64,000 nucleotides of DNA from JAKLIX01 sp964605655 (lineage in GTDB: Bacteria > Bacteroidota > Bacteroidia > Bacteroidales > CAIXZF01): positions 124,001-188,000 of the forward strand of contig CAZSDK010000003.1 in the NCBI GenBank assembly GCA_964605655.1, written 5' to 3'. The notes beneath the pieces were generated by a model that had not been told where the DNA came from, ran no database searches, and was given only the letters and a program-made list of their open reading frames with translations. Positions 35,823 through 44,504 of this stretch are shown here, piece after piece. A program made the position numbers and the translations under genes. Every line of letters begins with the position of its first letter. The stretch's first letter is position 1.

Positions 35823-37271
35823 ATGAATCGAATAATGAATAAAAATCACCTCTGGCCAAGGATTTTCATGTGCTTTTTCCTGTTTTTGCCGGTTCTCTCC
35901 TATGGACAGAAATCCTGGTCATTGCAGGATTGCATTGACTATGCCCTGGCCAACAACATACAGATCAAGCAACAAAAGCTCTCCTTACAAATGGAGAACG
36001 ACAACCTGCTTCAAAGCAAGGCTGCCATGCTGCCCTCGGTCAATGGCAATCTTTCCCACGGTTATAACTATGGCCGTACCGTCGACCGCTTCACCAATAC
36101 CTTTGCCACCCAGCAGGTACAGTTCGATAACTTTTATGCCCAGGGTCAGATGACCTTGTTCAACGGATTCCAGATGTTGAATTCAGTCGCGAGGAACAAA
36201 CTGGCCGTTCAGGCAAGTCAGTATGATGTGGAAAAGATACAGAATGATGTTTCACTAAACCTGGCCTCCGCCTACCTGAATATTTTGTTTTGCATTGATA
36301 ATGTGAATGTTGCGGATGATCAACTTCAACTGACAAGGCAGCAGGTCGACAGGATTGGAAAGATGGTGGACGCTGGTTCACTTGCCAGGAGTAATTTGCT
36401 AAATGTGGAAGCACAGGCAGCAGGGGAGGAACTTCAATTAGTATCTGCCCAGAACAACCTTGACCTGGCCTACCTGACACTGGTACAGATACTGGATTTA
36501 AAGACAACCGAGGGTTTTGATATCCAGAAACCCCTGATCAATGTTCCCGATCAACTGCCAATACTGGAACATCCCGAACAAATCTTTACCGTAGCCCAGG
36601 GGCTTCAACCTCAGATTAGGAGTGCCGAGATCAAAGTGGAAAGCTCCCTGAAAGACTTGGATATTGCCAGGGGAGGAAGCAGTCCCTCACTGACCCTGTC
36701 CGGATCTTATGGTACGGGCTATTCTGGTGCCAGCCAACGGATGAAAGGAATGACGGCATCCGGGATGGATACAATAGGCTATACAGTTGGAAATCCGGTA
36801 GTCCCGGTTGTATCCCCCTCGTTTGTTCTTGATTATGAGAAGATACCTTTTAAAGACCAGGTGAACGACAACATCAATCAAAGCCTGGGTTTCTATCTCA
36901 TGATCCCATTATTTAATGGTTGGCAGACCCGGACTTCCATCAGCAAGGCAAAAATTGGGATCGAGAACGCAAAACTCAACCTTGACCTGGCACGAAACCA
37001 GTTATACCAGGATATACAAAGAGCCTATGCTGACGCCTTGGCCGCCATTAAGAAATATCAGTCGGCAAAAAAATCGGTGGACGCCATGGTCGAGGCATTT
37101 CAATTCACTGAACAGAAATTCAATGTGGGGATGGCCAATTCTGTTGATTATAATGAGGCAAAAAAGAACCTTTCCAAAGCAGAATCTGAACTGCTGAACG
37201 CCAAATACGAGTACGTTTTCAAAAAGACAGTGCTCGATTTTTACATGGGGAAACCGATTACTTTAAAGTAA
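35823..37271 (+). CDS. TolC-family outer-membrane efflux protein
   Basis: 482 residues. Signal peptide (IFMCFFLFLPVLSYGQ), then two halves of an outer-membrane factor: SLQDCIDYALANNIQIKQQK at the start, helical hairpin segments, and LMIPLFNGWQTRTSISKAK plus NYNEAKKNLSKAESELLNAK-like text (VDYNEAKKNLSKAESELL) in the second half. ATG 35835 is an alternative start. Forms the outer-membrane channel of a tripartite efflux pump with the adaptor gene 23 bases downstream. No pump gene is present. Confidence 0.9.
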   Translation: MNRIMNKNHLWPRIFMCFFLFLPVLSYGQKSWSLQDCIDYALANNIQIKQQKLSLQMENDNLLQSKAAMLPSVNGNLSHGYNYGRTVDRFTNTFATQQVQFDNFYAQGQMTLFNGFQMLNSVARNKLAVQASQYDVEKIQNDVSLNLASAYLNILFCIDNVNVADDQLQLTRQQVDRIGKMVDAGSLARSNLLNVEAQAAGEELQLVSAQNNLDLAYLTLVQILDLKTTEGFDIQKPLINVPDQLPILEHPEQIFTVAQGLQPQIRSAEIKVESSLKDLDIARGGSSPSLTLSGSYGTGYSGASQRMKGMTASGMDTIGYTVGNPVVPVVSPSFVLDYEKIPFKDQVNDNINQSLGFYLMIPLFNGWQTRTSISKAKIGIENAKLNLDLARNQLYQDIQRAYADALAAIKKYQSAKKSVDAMVEAFQFTEQKFNVGMANSVDYNEAKKNLSKAESELLNAKYEYVFKKTVLDFYMGKPITLK

Positions 37272-37294
37272 ATCTAAAAGAAATACCATTTACA

Positions 37295-38668
37295 ATGACT
37301 ATCAAGAGGAAAAAGACCATACGCCTGGGGATCATCATCCTCATTATTCTCATCATTTTCCTGGCTATAGCACGGCGTTCGGGATGGATAGGAAAGTCGG
37401 ACCTGACTAAAGTGAGTACCGAAAAGGTGGAACGCCGAAGCATCATCGAGACGGTTGCTGCCAACGGTAAGATACAACCAGAGACCTCCGTAAAGGTGAC
37501 CCCCGATATTTCAGGAGAAATTACTGAATTGTTTGTGAAAGAAGGAGATCAGGTAAAACAGGGTGATATCCTGGCTAAAGTCGATCCGGAAATCTACCGG
37601 TCGAACCTCGATCAGGCCATGGCATCCCTGAATACCCAAAAAGCCAATGAAGCCAATGCCAGAGCCCGGTTGTCGCAGGTGCAGGCCAGTTATGCGAATG
37701 CGAAATCCAATTTCGACAGGAACGATAAGCTTTACAAGCAACAGACCATATCCGCTGCCGATTATGATGCTGCCAAATCAACATTTGAAAGTGCAAAAGC
37801 CGAGGTTGAAGCTGCTGAACAAACCATCAAGGCAGCTTCCTATACGGTGAAGAGCGCTGAGGCAATGCTCAGTGAAGCCAGGGAGAATTTCACCAAAACC
37901 ACCATCTATGCCCCTGTTGACGGAACGATCTCCAGTCTGAACGTGGAAAAGGGAGAAAGGGTGTCAGGAACCTCACAGTTTTCACCGGGAACAGAGATCA
38001 TGACCATCGCCAACCTGGCAGGAATGGAAGTCAATGTGTCTGTAAATGAGAATGATATTGTCAGGGTCAGCCTGGGTGATACCTCGCTGATTGAGGTCGA
38101 TGCCTATCTGAACCGGAAATTTAAAGGAATCGTAACAGAGATTGCCACTTCAGCTAATGTGGCGGGGACTAGTGTCGATCAGGTCACTAATTTTGATGTG
38201 AAGATCAGGATATTACGGGAATCCTACCTTGATCTCCTGAGACCTGAAAATCCCAACTACTCTCCACTCCGGCCTGGTATGTCAGCCACGGTGGATATTC
38301 AGACAACCCGGGCAAAGGATATCCTTACCATTCCCATCCAGGCAGTGACGACGCGCATCGACTCTGCCGAACTCAAGGCTAAGAAAGACACTCAAAGGAA
38401 GAAGGAGGTTATGGGGCAGGAGGATACCGAGAAACAGAAAAAGGAAACCCAGGAGGTCAGGGAGTATGTCTTCATTTATACCGATGGTAAGGTGACTATG
38501 AAGAAAGTAAAAACAGGTATTCAGGATAACACCTATATCGAAATCAAGGAAGGACTGAGTACGAATGATGAGGTGGTGACGGCTCCCTACCGCGCCATCA
38601 GCAAAACTCTCAAAGATGGAACAAAGGTGAAAAAGGTAGATAAGAAGGAGTTGTTCAACGAAGAGTAA
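37295..38668 (+). CDS. Periplasmic adaptor (HlyD/MacA-like) of an efflux pump
   Basis: 457 residues. N-terminal membrane helix (RLGIIILIILIIFLAIARR), first lipoyl half (SVKVTPDISGEITELFVKEG), long coiled-coil hairpin (about 95-200), second lipoyl half (IYAPVDGTISSLNVEKGERV), beta-barrel domain and membrane-proximal end (VKTGIQDNTYIEIKEGLS). A charged Lys/Glu-rich loop (about 358-388) is an insertion in the C-terminal part. MacA-type adaptors are usually followed by a MacB ABC transporter; here tsaB follows instead. Confidence 0.88.
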   Translation: MTIKRKKTIRLGIIILIILIIFLAIARRSGWIGKSDLTKVSTEKVERRSIIETVAANGKIQPETSVKVTPDISGEITELFVKEGDQVKQGDILAKVDPEIYRSNLDQAMASLNTQKANEANARARLSQVQASYANAKSNFDRNDKLYKQQTISAADYDAAKSTFESAKAEVEAAEQTIKAASYTVKSAEAMLSEARENFTKTTIYAPVDGTISSLNVEKGERVSGTSQFSPGTEIMTIANLAGMEVNVSVNENDIVRVSLGDTSLIEVDAYLNRKFKGIVTEIATSANVAGTSVDQVTNFDVKIRILRESYLDLLRPENPNYSPLRPGMSATVDIQTTRAKDILTIPIQAVTTRIDSAELKAKKDTQRKKEVMGQEDTEKQKKETQEVREYVFIYTDGKVTMKKVKTGIQDNTYIEIKEGLSTNDEVVTAPYRAISKTLKDGTKVKKVDKKELFNEE

Positions 38669-38669
38669 A

Positions 38670-39389
38670 TTGCCCAGGCCGAAAGTGAGCACCATACTGA
38701 TCATTGATACTGCCACTCCAGTCTGTTCGGTAGCATTGACCCGTGAGGGCAGGATACTTGCACGTCGTGACAGTGAACGTCCTAATGATCATGCTGCGCT
38801 TCTGGCCATATATATCGCAGAGATCCTTAAGGAATCAGCCCTCGGGATGAAGGAGTTACAGGCCGTGGCCGTCAGCAAAGGTCCGGGGTCTTATACAGGC
38901 CTGAGGATAGGGACTTCCATGGCAAAGGGATTGTGCTATTCCCTGGGTATTCCGCTGATAGCCCTCGATACTCTGGAAGGGATGGCACATGGACTGATGC
39001 AGGTACAGGGCTCTGATATTCCCCCGGGCACTCTGTTATGCCCCATGATCGATGCACGAAGGATGGAAGTGTACTGCGCCGTTTTCAATACTGATATTCA
39101 GCGAGTAGAAGAAACCCGGGCCCTCATTATTGATGTTGATACATTTGGAGGTCTTCTTCATGACCAATCGATTATTCTCTTCGGTGATGGTGCTGCAAAG
39201 ACGGAATCTGTTCTGGGATCCCGCCCCAACCTTTTCATTGAGCGGAATTTTATTCCCTCAGCATCCCATTTTATCAGAATGGCCGAACAGGCTTTTTCAG
39301 AAAGGAATTTTGAAGATTCAGCTTATTTTGAGCCGTATTATTTAAAAGACTTTATCGCAGGGAAACCCCATGTCAAAGGGCTGCGTTAA
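38670..39389 (+). CDS. tsaB: tRNA threonylcarbamoyladenosine biosynthesis protein TsaB
   Basis: 239 residues from TTG 38670, one base after the adaptor stop; GTG 38685 is an alternative start and there is no ATG nearby. The N-terminal ILIIDTATPVCSVAL, VSKGPGSYTGLRIGTSMAKG and PMIDARRMEVYCAVF motifs are those of TsaB, the ASKHA-fold partner of TsaD in t6A37 modification of ANN-decoding tRNAs. Essential housekeeping gene; its place behind efflux genes is probably chance co-transcription. Confidence 0.92.
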   Translation: MPRPKVSTILIIDTATPVCSVALTREGRILARRDSERPNDHAALLAIYIAEILKESALGMKELQAVAVSKGPGSYTGLRIGTSMAKGLCYSLGIPLIALDTLEGMAHGLMQVQGSDIPPGTLLCPMIDARRMEVYCAVFNTDIQRVEETRALIIDVDTFGGLLHDQSIILFGDGAAKTESVLGSRPNLFIERNFIPSASHFIRMAEQAFSERNFEDSAYFEPYYLKDFIAGKPHVKGLR

Positions 39390-39404
39390 GTCCCCGGCAG
39401 AAGG

Positions 39405-39803
39405 TCAGTGTGGAGCTGCGTCTTTCTTACAGCAGGCAGGAAGATTCTGATAGGCCTTTACATTGGCAGGCACTTCATCTGCATCATAACCCAGTTTGGA
39501 AACAGCCATCCTGATCTTTTCAGGACTCGTCTTATTTGGCTTGTAGGTAACTGTCAGAACCTTGTTTTCCAGGTTCAAATCAGCTTTCTTGACCCCTTTC
39601 TCAAAAGCCAATCCGTTCTCTATCCGGTCTTTGCACATCTGGCAAACCGCAGAAGTCTTTATTTGAACCTCTCCACTGTTTTTCTTGGCGTTTTGTGCAA
39701 AAGTGAATACGGAAAGTGTCAAGGCAAATTTGATCACAAAGCCGAGAATCAGCAGCTTTTTATTCTTTAAAAGGAAGGACTTGATGCAAGGAATGACGGT
39801 CAT
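39405..39803 (-). CDS. Heavy-metal-associated (HMA) domain protein, exported
   Basis: 132 residues from ATG 39803 (an in-frame TTG at 39830 is less likely). A hydrophobic N-terminal helix (LLILGFVIKFALTLSVFTFA) is followed by an HMA fold: TSAVCQMCKDRIENGL with the CxxC metal site, VKKADLNLENKVLTVTYKP, IRMAVSKLGYDADEV. The tail has a second Cys pair (PACCKKDAAPH). Likely a periplasmic or anchored metal-binding protein (copper or zinc); the metal cannot be told. Convergent with tsaB. Confidence 0.8.
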   Translation of the reverse strand: MTVIPCIKSFLLKNKKLLILGFVIKFALTLSVFTFAQNAKKNSGEVQIKTSAVCQMCKDRIENGLAFEKGVKKADLNLENKVLTVTYKPNKTSPEKIRMAVSKLGYDADEVPANVKAYQNLPACCKKDAAPH

Positions 39804-39942
39804 AAATAAAAATTTACCTATATAACTCAATTTTGAGAAAAAAGTTTGATCAGGGTCTCAAATTTTAAATATTAATACCTTTTTTTGTAGCAAATTAGTT
39901 TAACAGAGACAGAAAAAAGTCTTCCAGGAAAAACATGACGAT

Positions 39943-40641
39943 ATGAATAAGACTGTCAAAGATGCATACGAAGCCATTAAAGATATTCCGGATCATGCAG
40001 TGCTCATGGTTGGAGGTTTCGGCCTGTGCGGCATTCCCGAAAACTGTCTGCAAGCCCTCTCGGAATCACCGGTAAAAGGACTGACTTGCATTTCAAACAA
40101 CGCGGGTGTGGATGGTTTCGGTTTGGGGAAGCTTCTTAACAACCGCCAGGTAAAGAAAATGATATCATCCTATGTAGGTGAGAACAAGGAATTTGAGAGA
40201 CAGTTGCTTTCAGGGGAACTGGAGGTGGATCTGGTACCTCAGGGAACCCTGGCAGAGCGTTGCCGGGCGGGAGGAGCAGGTATTCCTGCTTTCTTTGTCC
40301 CTGCAGGTTATGGAACCGAAGTCCAGGAGGGAAAAGAAGTACGGGAGTTCCATGGGAAGAAATATCTGATGGAGACAGCCCTTATCGCCGATTATGCTAT
40401 TGTAAAAGCCTGGAAGGGTGATGCCAAGGGTAACCTTATCTTCCGCGCCACTGCCAACAATTTTAACCAGTCCATGGCAATGGCAGGCAAGATTACCATC
40501 GCAGAGGTGGAGGAGCTTGTTCCTGCCGGTGAACTGGACCCCAACACCATTCATGTTCCGGGAATATTTGTCCAGCGGATCTTCCAGGGAAAGAACTATG
40601 AAAAAAGAATAGAGTTCAGGACAACACAAGCCCAATCGTAA
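39943..40641 (+). CDS. scoA: 3-oxoacid CoA-transferase subunit A
   Basis: 232 residues. Motifs VGGFGLCGIPENCLQAL at the N-terminus and GDAKGNLIFRATANNFNQ near residue 160 are those of the SCOT/AtoD-type alpha subunit. With subunit B it moves CoA between succinyl-CoA and acetoacetate (or another short 3-oxoacid or acyl-CoA). Subunit B follows 13 bases on. Upstream is an AT-rich region with TTTTGAGA / TCTCAAATTTT half-sites around 39832-39865. Confidence 0.92.
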   Translation: MNKTVKDAYEAIKDIPDHAVLMVGGFGLCGIPENCLQALSESPVKGLTCISNNAGVDGFGLGKLLNNRQVKKMISSYVGENKEFERQLLSGELEVDLVPQGTLAERCRAGGAGIPAFFVPAGYGTEVQEGKEVREFHGKKYLMETALIADYAIVKAWKGDAKGNLIFRATANNFNQSMAMAGKITIAEVEELVPAGELDPNTIHVPGIFVQRIFQGKNYEKRIEFRTTQAQS

Positions 40642-40654
40642 TAACTGAAGAGAT

Positions 40655-41314
40655 ATGGCATTAGATAAAAATGGTATAGCAAAAAGGATAGCCCGGGAAC
40701 TCAGGGACGGTTATTATGTCAACCTGGGCATTGGCATACCAACCCTGGTTGCCAACTATATTCCGGATGGAATGGAGGTGATTCTTCAGTCGGAAAATGG
40801 ATTGCTGGGTCTGGGACCCTTCCCCACGGAAGAAACTATTGACCCTGATCTCATCAATGCCGGTAAGCAGACCGTCACCGCGGTAATGGGTGCGGCATTC
40901 TTCGATTCATCCATGAGTTTTGCCATGATCAGGGGCGGACATGTGGACCTGACCATTCTGGGTGCCTTCGAAGTCTCCGAACAAGGGGATATAGCCAGTT
41001 GGAAAGTGCCCGGAAAGCTGGTGAAGGGTATGGGCGGTGCCATGGACCTGGTAGCAGGAGCCAGAAGGATCATCGTGGCCATGCAACATGTCAACAAGGA
41101 AGGAGAATCAAAGCTATTGAAGCAATGCACGCTTCCTTTGACAGGTAAGGCATGTGTGGAAAGAATCGTGACGGAACTGGCGGTCATCGACGTGACTCCT
41201 GAGGGTTTCAAGTTAATGGAGAGAGCCCCTGGCGTTTCGGTGGAAGAGATTATTCAGGCAACAGCTGCTCCACTTATGACAGAAGGGGATATCAATGAGA
41301 TGCTTATTGACTGA
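40655..41314 (+). CDS. scoB: 3-oxoacid CoA-transferase subunit B
   Basis: 219 residues. NLGIGIPTLVANYIPDG and the catalytic-Glu motif QSENGLLGLGPFP (SENG) are characteristic of the beta subunit; GGHVDLTILGAFEVSEQGD and GKLVKGMGGAMDLV follow. The Glu forms the glutamyl-CoA thioester. The 3' end overlaps the convergent Hpt gene by 11 bases. Confidence 0.93.
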   Translation: MALDKNGIAKRIARELRDGYYVNLGIGIPTLVANYIPDGMEVILQSENGLLGLGPFPTEETIDPDLINAGKQTVTAVMGAAFFDSSMSFAMIRGGHVDLTILGAFEVSEQGDIASWKVPGKLVKGMGGAMDLVAGARRIIVAMQHVNKEGESKLLKQCTLPLTGKACVERIVTELAVIDVTPEGFKLMERAPGVSVEEIIQATAAPLMTEGDINEMLID

Positions 41315-41657
41315 TCTCCTTTCTGAGATCAGAAAATATCAGATTGAAAGTCCTATTTAAAAAGGCGATCTGGTCCTGCAACTCCTGACCGGATTTTCCC
41401 TGTTTAGCCAGGGATTCTATCTCCCTGATGGGTCCCTGCAAAGACGTGATCACGAAGGTATCGATGGTTGATTTGAGCTTATGGGCATGCCCGGCAAGCG
41501 ATTCCATGTCACGGTCTTCAAAGGAGCGGTTGATATCATCGAGAATGGGTGGGATAGAAGTAATGATCAAAGTGATGATTTCTTTCAGAACACCAGGATT
41601 TTCTTTCTCCATTTCTCTGATGATCGAAAGATCAATGAGTGAAGAGGAATCATTCAT
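41304..41657 (-). CDS. Stand-alone histidine phosphotransfer (Hpt) domain protein
   Basis: 117 residues, one Hpt four-helix bundle. The phosphorylatable His is in GHAHKLKSTIDTF (about residue 58-60), preceded by IPPILDDINRSFEDRD. Hpt proteins relay phosphate between hybrid kinases and response regulators. It starts ten bases after the stop of the NtrC-like regulator and is probably co-transcribed, so the two likely belong to one phosphorelay. No histidine kinase gene is in the window. Confidence 0.85.
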   Translation of the reverse strand: MNDSSSLIDLSIIREMEKENPGVLKEIITLIITSIPPILDDINRSFEDRDMESLAGHAHKLKSTIDTFVITSLQGPIREIESLAKQGKSGQELQDQIAFLNRTFNLIFSDLRKEISQ

Positions 41658-41667
41658 GTCATGAAAA

Positions 41668-43011
41668 TTATAATTCTTTGTTTTTCAACATTCTATAGAT
41701 CGTGGACTTCCCGACATCGAGCTTCTTGGCCACCAGGATGACATTGTTGTTGTATTTCTGAAGGAAGAAACGTATGATCTTTTTGTTATAGTTCTCCAGT
41801 GTATTCTCTTCCATGAGAAAATCACTCTTGGGCACACTGGCATTAAAGGAAATATCCACATCTTCAATGTCATCGGTATTCGACATGACACAGGCGAGTT
41901 CAATAATAGACTTCAACTCTCGAACATTTCCGGGGAAGGAGTATTTCATCAGTTTCTCCTGGGCAGGCGCCGATAAGTGCTTTCTGCCCATCTTATTCTC
42001 TTTACAGAATTCTTCAACAAAGTGTTTGGCAAGGACTAAAATATCCTGGCCTCTGTAACGCAGCGGAGGGATTTCAATGGGAAGGCCGAGCAGACGATAA
42101 TACAGATCCTGCCTGAATTTCCCTTTTTGTACTTCTTCACCTAGATTCTTATTCGTAGAAACGATCAAACGAAAGTCGACGGGTACAGGTATATGGCCAC
42201 CCACCCTGCAGAACTCTCTTTCCTGAAGCACCGAGAGTAATTTTACCTGCATATTCTGGTCCATCTCCGTGATTTCATCGAGGAACAAGGTGCCTTTTGA
42301 TGCCAATTCAAATTTTGAGATTTTCCTGTTGTTATAATCCTTCCCTGTCATCCCATCGTATCCAAACAATTCTCCTTCAAGCTGTTCCTCAGGAATCGCA
42401 GAAAGGTTGATATTGATAAAAGGTTTTTTTCTTCTCGATGAATTGTAGTGTATCGCCTTGGCGACCAGCTCCTTTCCCGTGCCTGATTCCCCGGTAAGGA
42501 TGACTGAGATATTGTTTTTGGTGGCCTTTTCAATAAGATGAAAGATCTGTCTTATAACGGGGCTCTTCCCTTTGATGACGGTCTCGTATTCATATTTCTT
42601 ACCTATTTCTTCTTGTAAATCCTGAATTTCCTTTTTGAGAGTAATTTTCTCAGAGATATTCCTGATGATATTCCAAAAACGGTTCAGGGTATCCTGGTCT
42701 TTGACCAGGTAGTCATAGGCTCCATCTTTCAATGCATTGATGGCAACAGAAACGTCTTCCTGTCCGGAAATCACCACGACAGGTATCTCCGGGGAGAATT
42801 CCTTAATTTTCCTAATGACGACATTTCCTGAGATATCGGGTAGCCGGTAATCCAGAGAAACAATAGCAGGATTTTTATGCAGGGATGCCAGGGCTTCCGT
42901 GCCTGTTTCAAATTTCTCTACCAGGAAGTTTCCTTTTGATGTCAGATAACGAGCCAGCAACTCACTGTAAACAGGATCGTCTTCGATTAAGAAGATGAGT
43001 AAAGTTTCCAT
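41668..43011 (-). CDS. NtrC-type response regulator with altered GAFTGA loop
   Basis: 447 residues from ATG 43011. Receiver domain (1-120): acidic pocket LIEDDP, phospho-Asp in VSLDYRLPD (about residue 54), VVISGQED, DYLVKD. AAA+ domain (about 145-375): Walker A GESGTGKE, Walker B GTLFLDEI, FRQDLYYRLLGLPIEIPPLR, SFPGNVREL. C-terminal Fis-type HTH: NVILVAKKLDVGKSTIYRML. The loop that normally reads GAFTGA and touches sigma-54 here reads MTGKDY (residues 221-226) with the flanks intact (ELFGYDG before, RKISKFELA after). It may thus not open sigma-54 promoters in the classical way. Hpt gene directly downstream. Confidence 0.9.
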   Translation of the reverse strand: METLLIFLIEDDPVYSELLARYLTSKGNFLVEKFETGTEALASLHKNPAIVSLDYRLPDISGNVVIRKIKEFSPEIPVVVISGQEDVSVAINALKDGAYDYLVKDQDTLNRFWNIIRNISEKITLKKEIQDLQEEIGKKYEYETVIKGKSPVIRQIFHLIEKATKNNISVILTGESGTGKELVAKAIHYNSSRRKKPFININLSAIPEEQLEGELFGYDGMTGKDYNNRKISKFELASKGTLFLDEITEMDQNMQVKLLSVLQEREFCRVGGHIPVPVDFRLIVSTNKNLGEEVQKGKFRQDLYYRLLGLPIEIPPLRYRGQDILVLAKHFVEEFCKENKMGRKHLSAPAQEKLMKYSFPGNVRELKSIIELACVMSNTDDIEDVDISFNASVPKSDFLMEENTLENYNKKIIRFFLQKYNNNVILVAKKLDVGKSTIYRMLKNKEL

Positions 43012-43035
43012 TTTTGAGAATATCAAGCTCAAAAA
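43011..43035. repeat. Inverted repeat at the regulator start codon
   Basis: TTTTTGAG (43011-43018) and CTCAAAAA (43028-43035) form eight-base arms with a nine-base spacer, touching the regulator's ATG. Its TTTGAG core recurs in the next palindrome upstream, so it may be an autoregulatory operator. Function is inferred only from position and recurrence. Confidence 0.4.
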
Positions 43036-43064
43036 TACGATTTTCCTGGCTTATATTCCCAAAA

Positions 43065-43085
43065 TGAGAATAATTTTCATTCTCA
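43065..43085. repeat. Inverted repeat between fumC and the regulator
   Basis: TGAGAAT (43065-43071) and ATTCTCA (43079-43085), seven-base arms, seven-base spacer, 11 bases after the fumC stop. On the minus strand it is followed by TTTT, so it could be a weak fumC terminator as well as an operator for the regulator; the sequence does not decide. Confidence 0.4.
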
Positions 43086-43095
43086 AATCATGAAA

Positions 43096-44475
43096 TTAAA
43101 TCATCTTTTGAGGATCCACCCATTCGGTGAACTGTGCATCGGTCACTAAGCCGAGTTCGAGTGCAGCTTCTCTGAGGGTTTTATGCTCAGTATGAGCTTT
43201 TTTGGCGATTTTTGCTGCATTCTCATAACCGATGTGAGTATTGAGTGCGGTCACCAGCATGAGGGAGTTCTCAAGGTTTTTCCTGATATTGGTGATGTTG
43301 GCTTCTATTCCATTCACGCAATTTTCAGTAAAGGAGGCACAGGCATCTCCGAGGAGGCGTGCAGACATCAGCAGGTTATAGATAATAACCGGTTTGAAGA
43401 CGTTAAGCTGGAAATGACCATTCATTCCTCCCACCGTGATGGCTGCATCATTGCCCACCACCTGGGCGCAGACCATAGTAAGAGCCTCACACTGAGTAGG
43501 ATTTACCTTGCCGGGCATGATGGAAGAACCGGGTTCATTAGCCGGAAGATTTAATTCACCAATACCACAACGGGGCCCAGAGCCCAGGAGGCGGATATCA
43601 TTGGCGATCATCATCAGGCTGACAGCCAGTCTTTTGAGTGCTCCTGATGTTTCAATCATCGCGTCATGTGCCGACAATGCTTCAAATTTGTTGGGAGCTG
43701 TCACAAAGGGATATCCTGTAAGCCCAGCAATTTTTTTGGCGACCAGGACATCATAACCTTTGGGTGCGTTGATCCCTGTACCAACGGCCGTTCCCCCGAG
43801 GGCCAGTTCTGAGAGGTGTGGCAGGGTGTTTCTGAGAGCTTTAAGCCCATGTTCAAGCTGGCTGGCATAGCCGGAAAACTCCTGTCCGAGGGTAAGCGGG
43901 GTGGCATCCATAAGGTGGGTCCGCCCGATCTTCACGATGTTTTTATATTCCTCTGCCTTCTGTTTTAAGGCTTTCCATAACATCTCCACTCCGGGTATAG
44001 TGATCTCCACCACTGCTTTATAGGCGGCTATCGACATGGCGGTAGGAAAGGTATCGTTGGAGGATTGTGACTTATTTACATCGTCGTTGGGGTGAATGAT
44101 GGTCTTCTCTCCAAGTTTCCCGCCAGAGAGGACGTGTGCCCTGTTGGCGACCACTTCGTTCACATTCATATTACTCTGTGTACCTGACCCCGTTTGCCAG
44201 ACTACCAGGGGAAACTCTTCATTCAGCTCACCTTTCAGGATTTCATCGCAAACCCGGCTGATCAGGTCACATTTTTCTTTGGAAAGCACGCCCAGGTCAA
44301 AATTGGTAAGGGCCGCTGCTTTTTTAAGGATGGCGAAAGCTTTAATGACCTCCTCCGGCATTTTCTGTCCGCCGATTTTAAAGTTTTCCTTCGACCTCTG
44401 GGTCTGAGCACCCCAGTACTTGTCCACAGGAACCTCAATAGGTCCCATGGTGTCTTTTTCTGTACGTGTTTCCAT
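43096..44475 (-). CDS. fumC: Class II fumarate hydratase
   Basis: 459 residues, usual length. Converts fumarate to malate in the TCA cycle; iron-independent. Family signature GSSIMPGKVNPTQCEA near residue 317, with KYWGAQTQRS at the N-terminus, TGSGTQSNMNVNEV, and GRTHLMDATPLTLGQEF. Lies 29 bases after prfB on the same strand. Confidence 0.97.
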   Translation of the reverse strand: METRTEKDTMGPIEVPVDKYWGAQTQRSKENFKIGGQKMPEEVIKAFAILKKAAALTNFDLGVLSKEKCDLISRVCDEILKGELNEEFPLVVWQTGSGTQSNMNVNEVVANRAHVLSGGKLGEKTIIHPNDDVNKSQSSNDTFPTAMSIAAYKAVVEITIPGVEMLWKALKQKAEEYKNIVKIGRTHLMDATPLTLGQEFSGYASQLEHGLKALRNTLPHLSELALGGTAVGTGINAPKGYDVLVAKKIAGLTGYPFVTAPNKFEALSAHDAMIETSGALKRLAVSLMMIANDIRLLGSGPRCGIGELNLPANEPGSSIMPGKVNPTQCEALTMVCAQVVGNDAAITVGGMNGHFQLNVFKPVIIYNLLMSARLLGDACASFTENCVNGIEANITNIRKNLENSLMLVTALNTHIGYENAAKIAKKAHTEHKTLREAALELGLVTDAQFTEWVDPQKMI

Positions 44476-44504
44476 TAGGCTGATTATTAAGTTGTTAATT
44501 AGAG

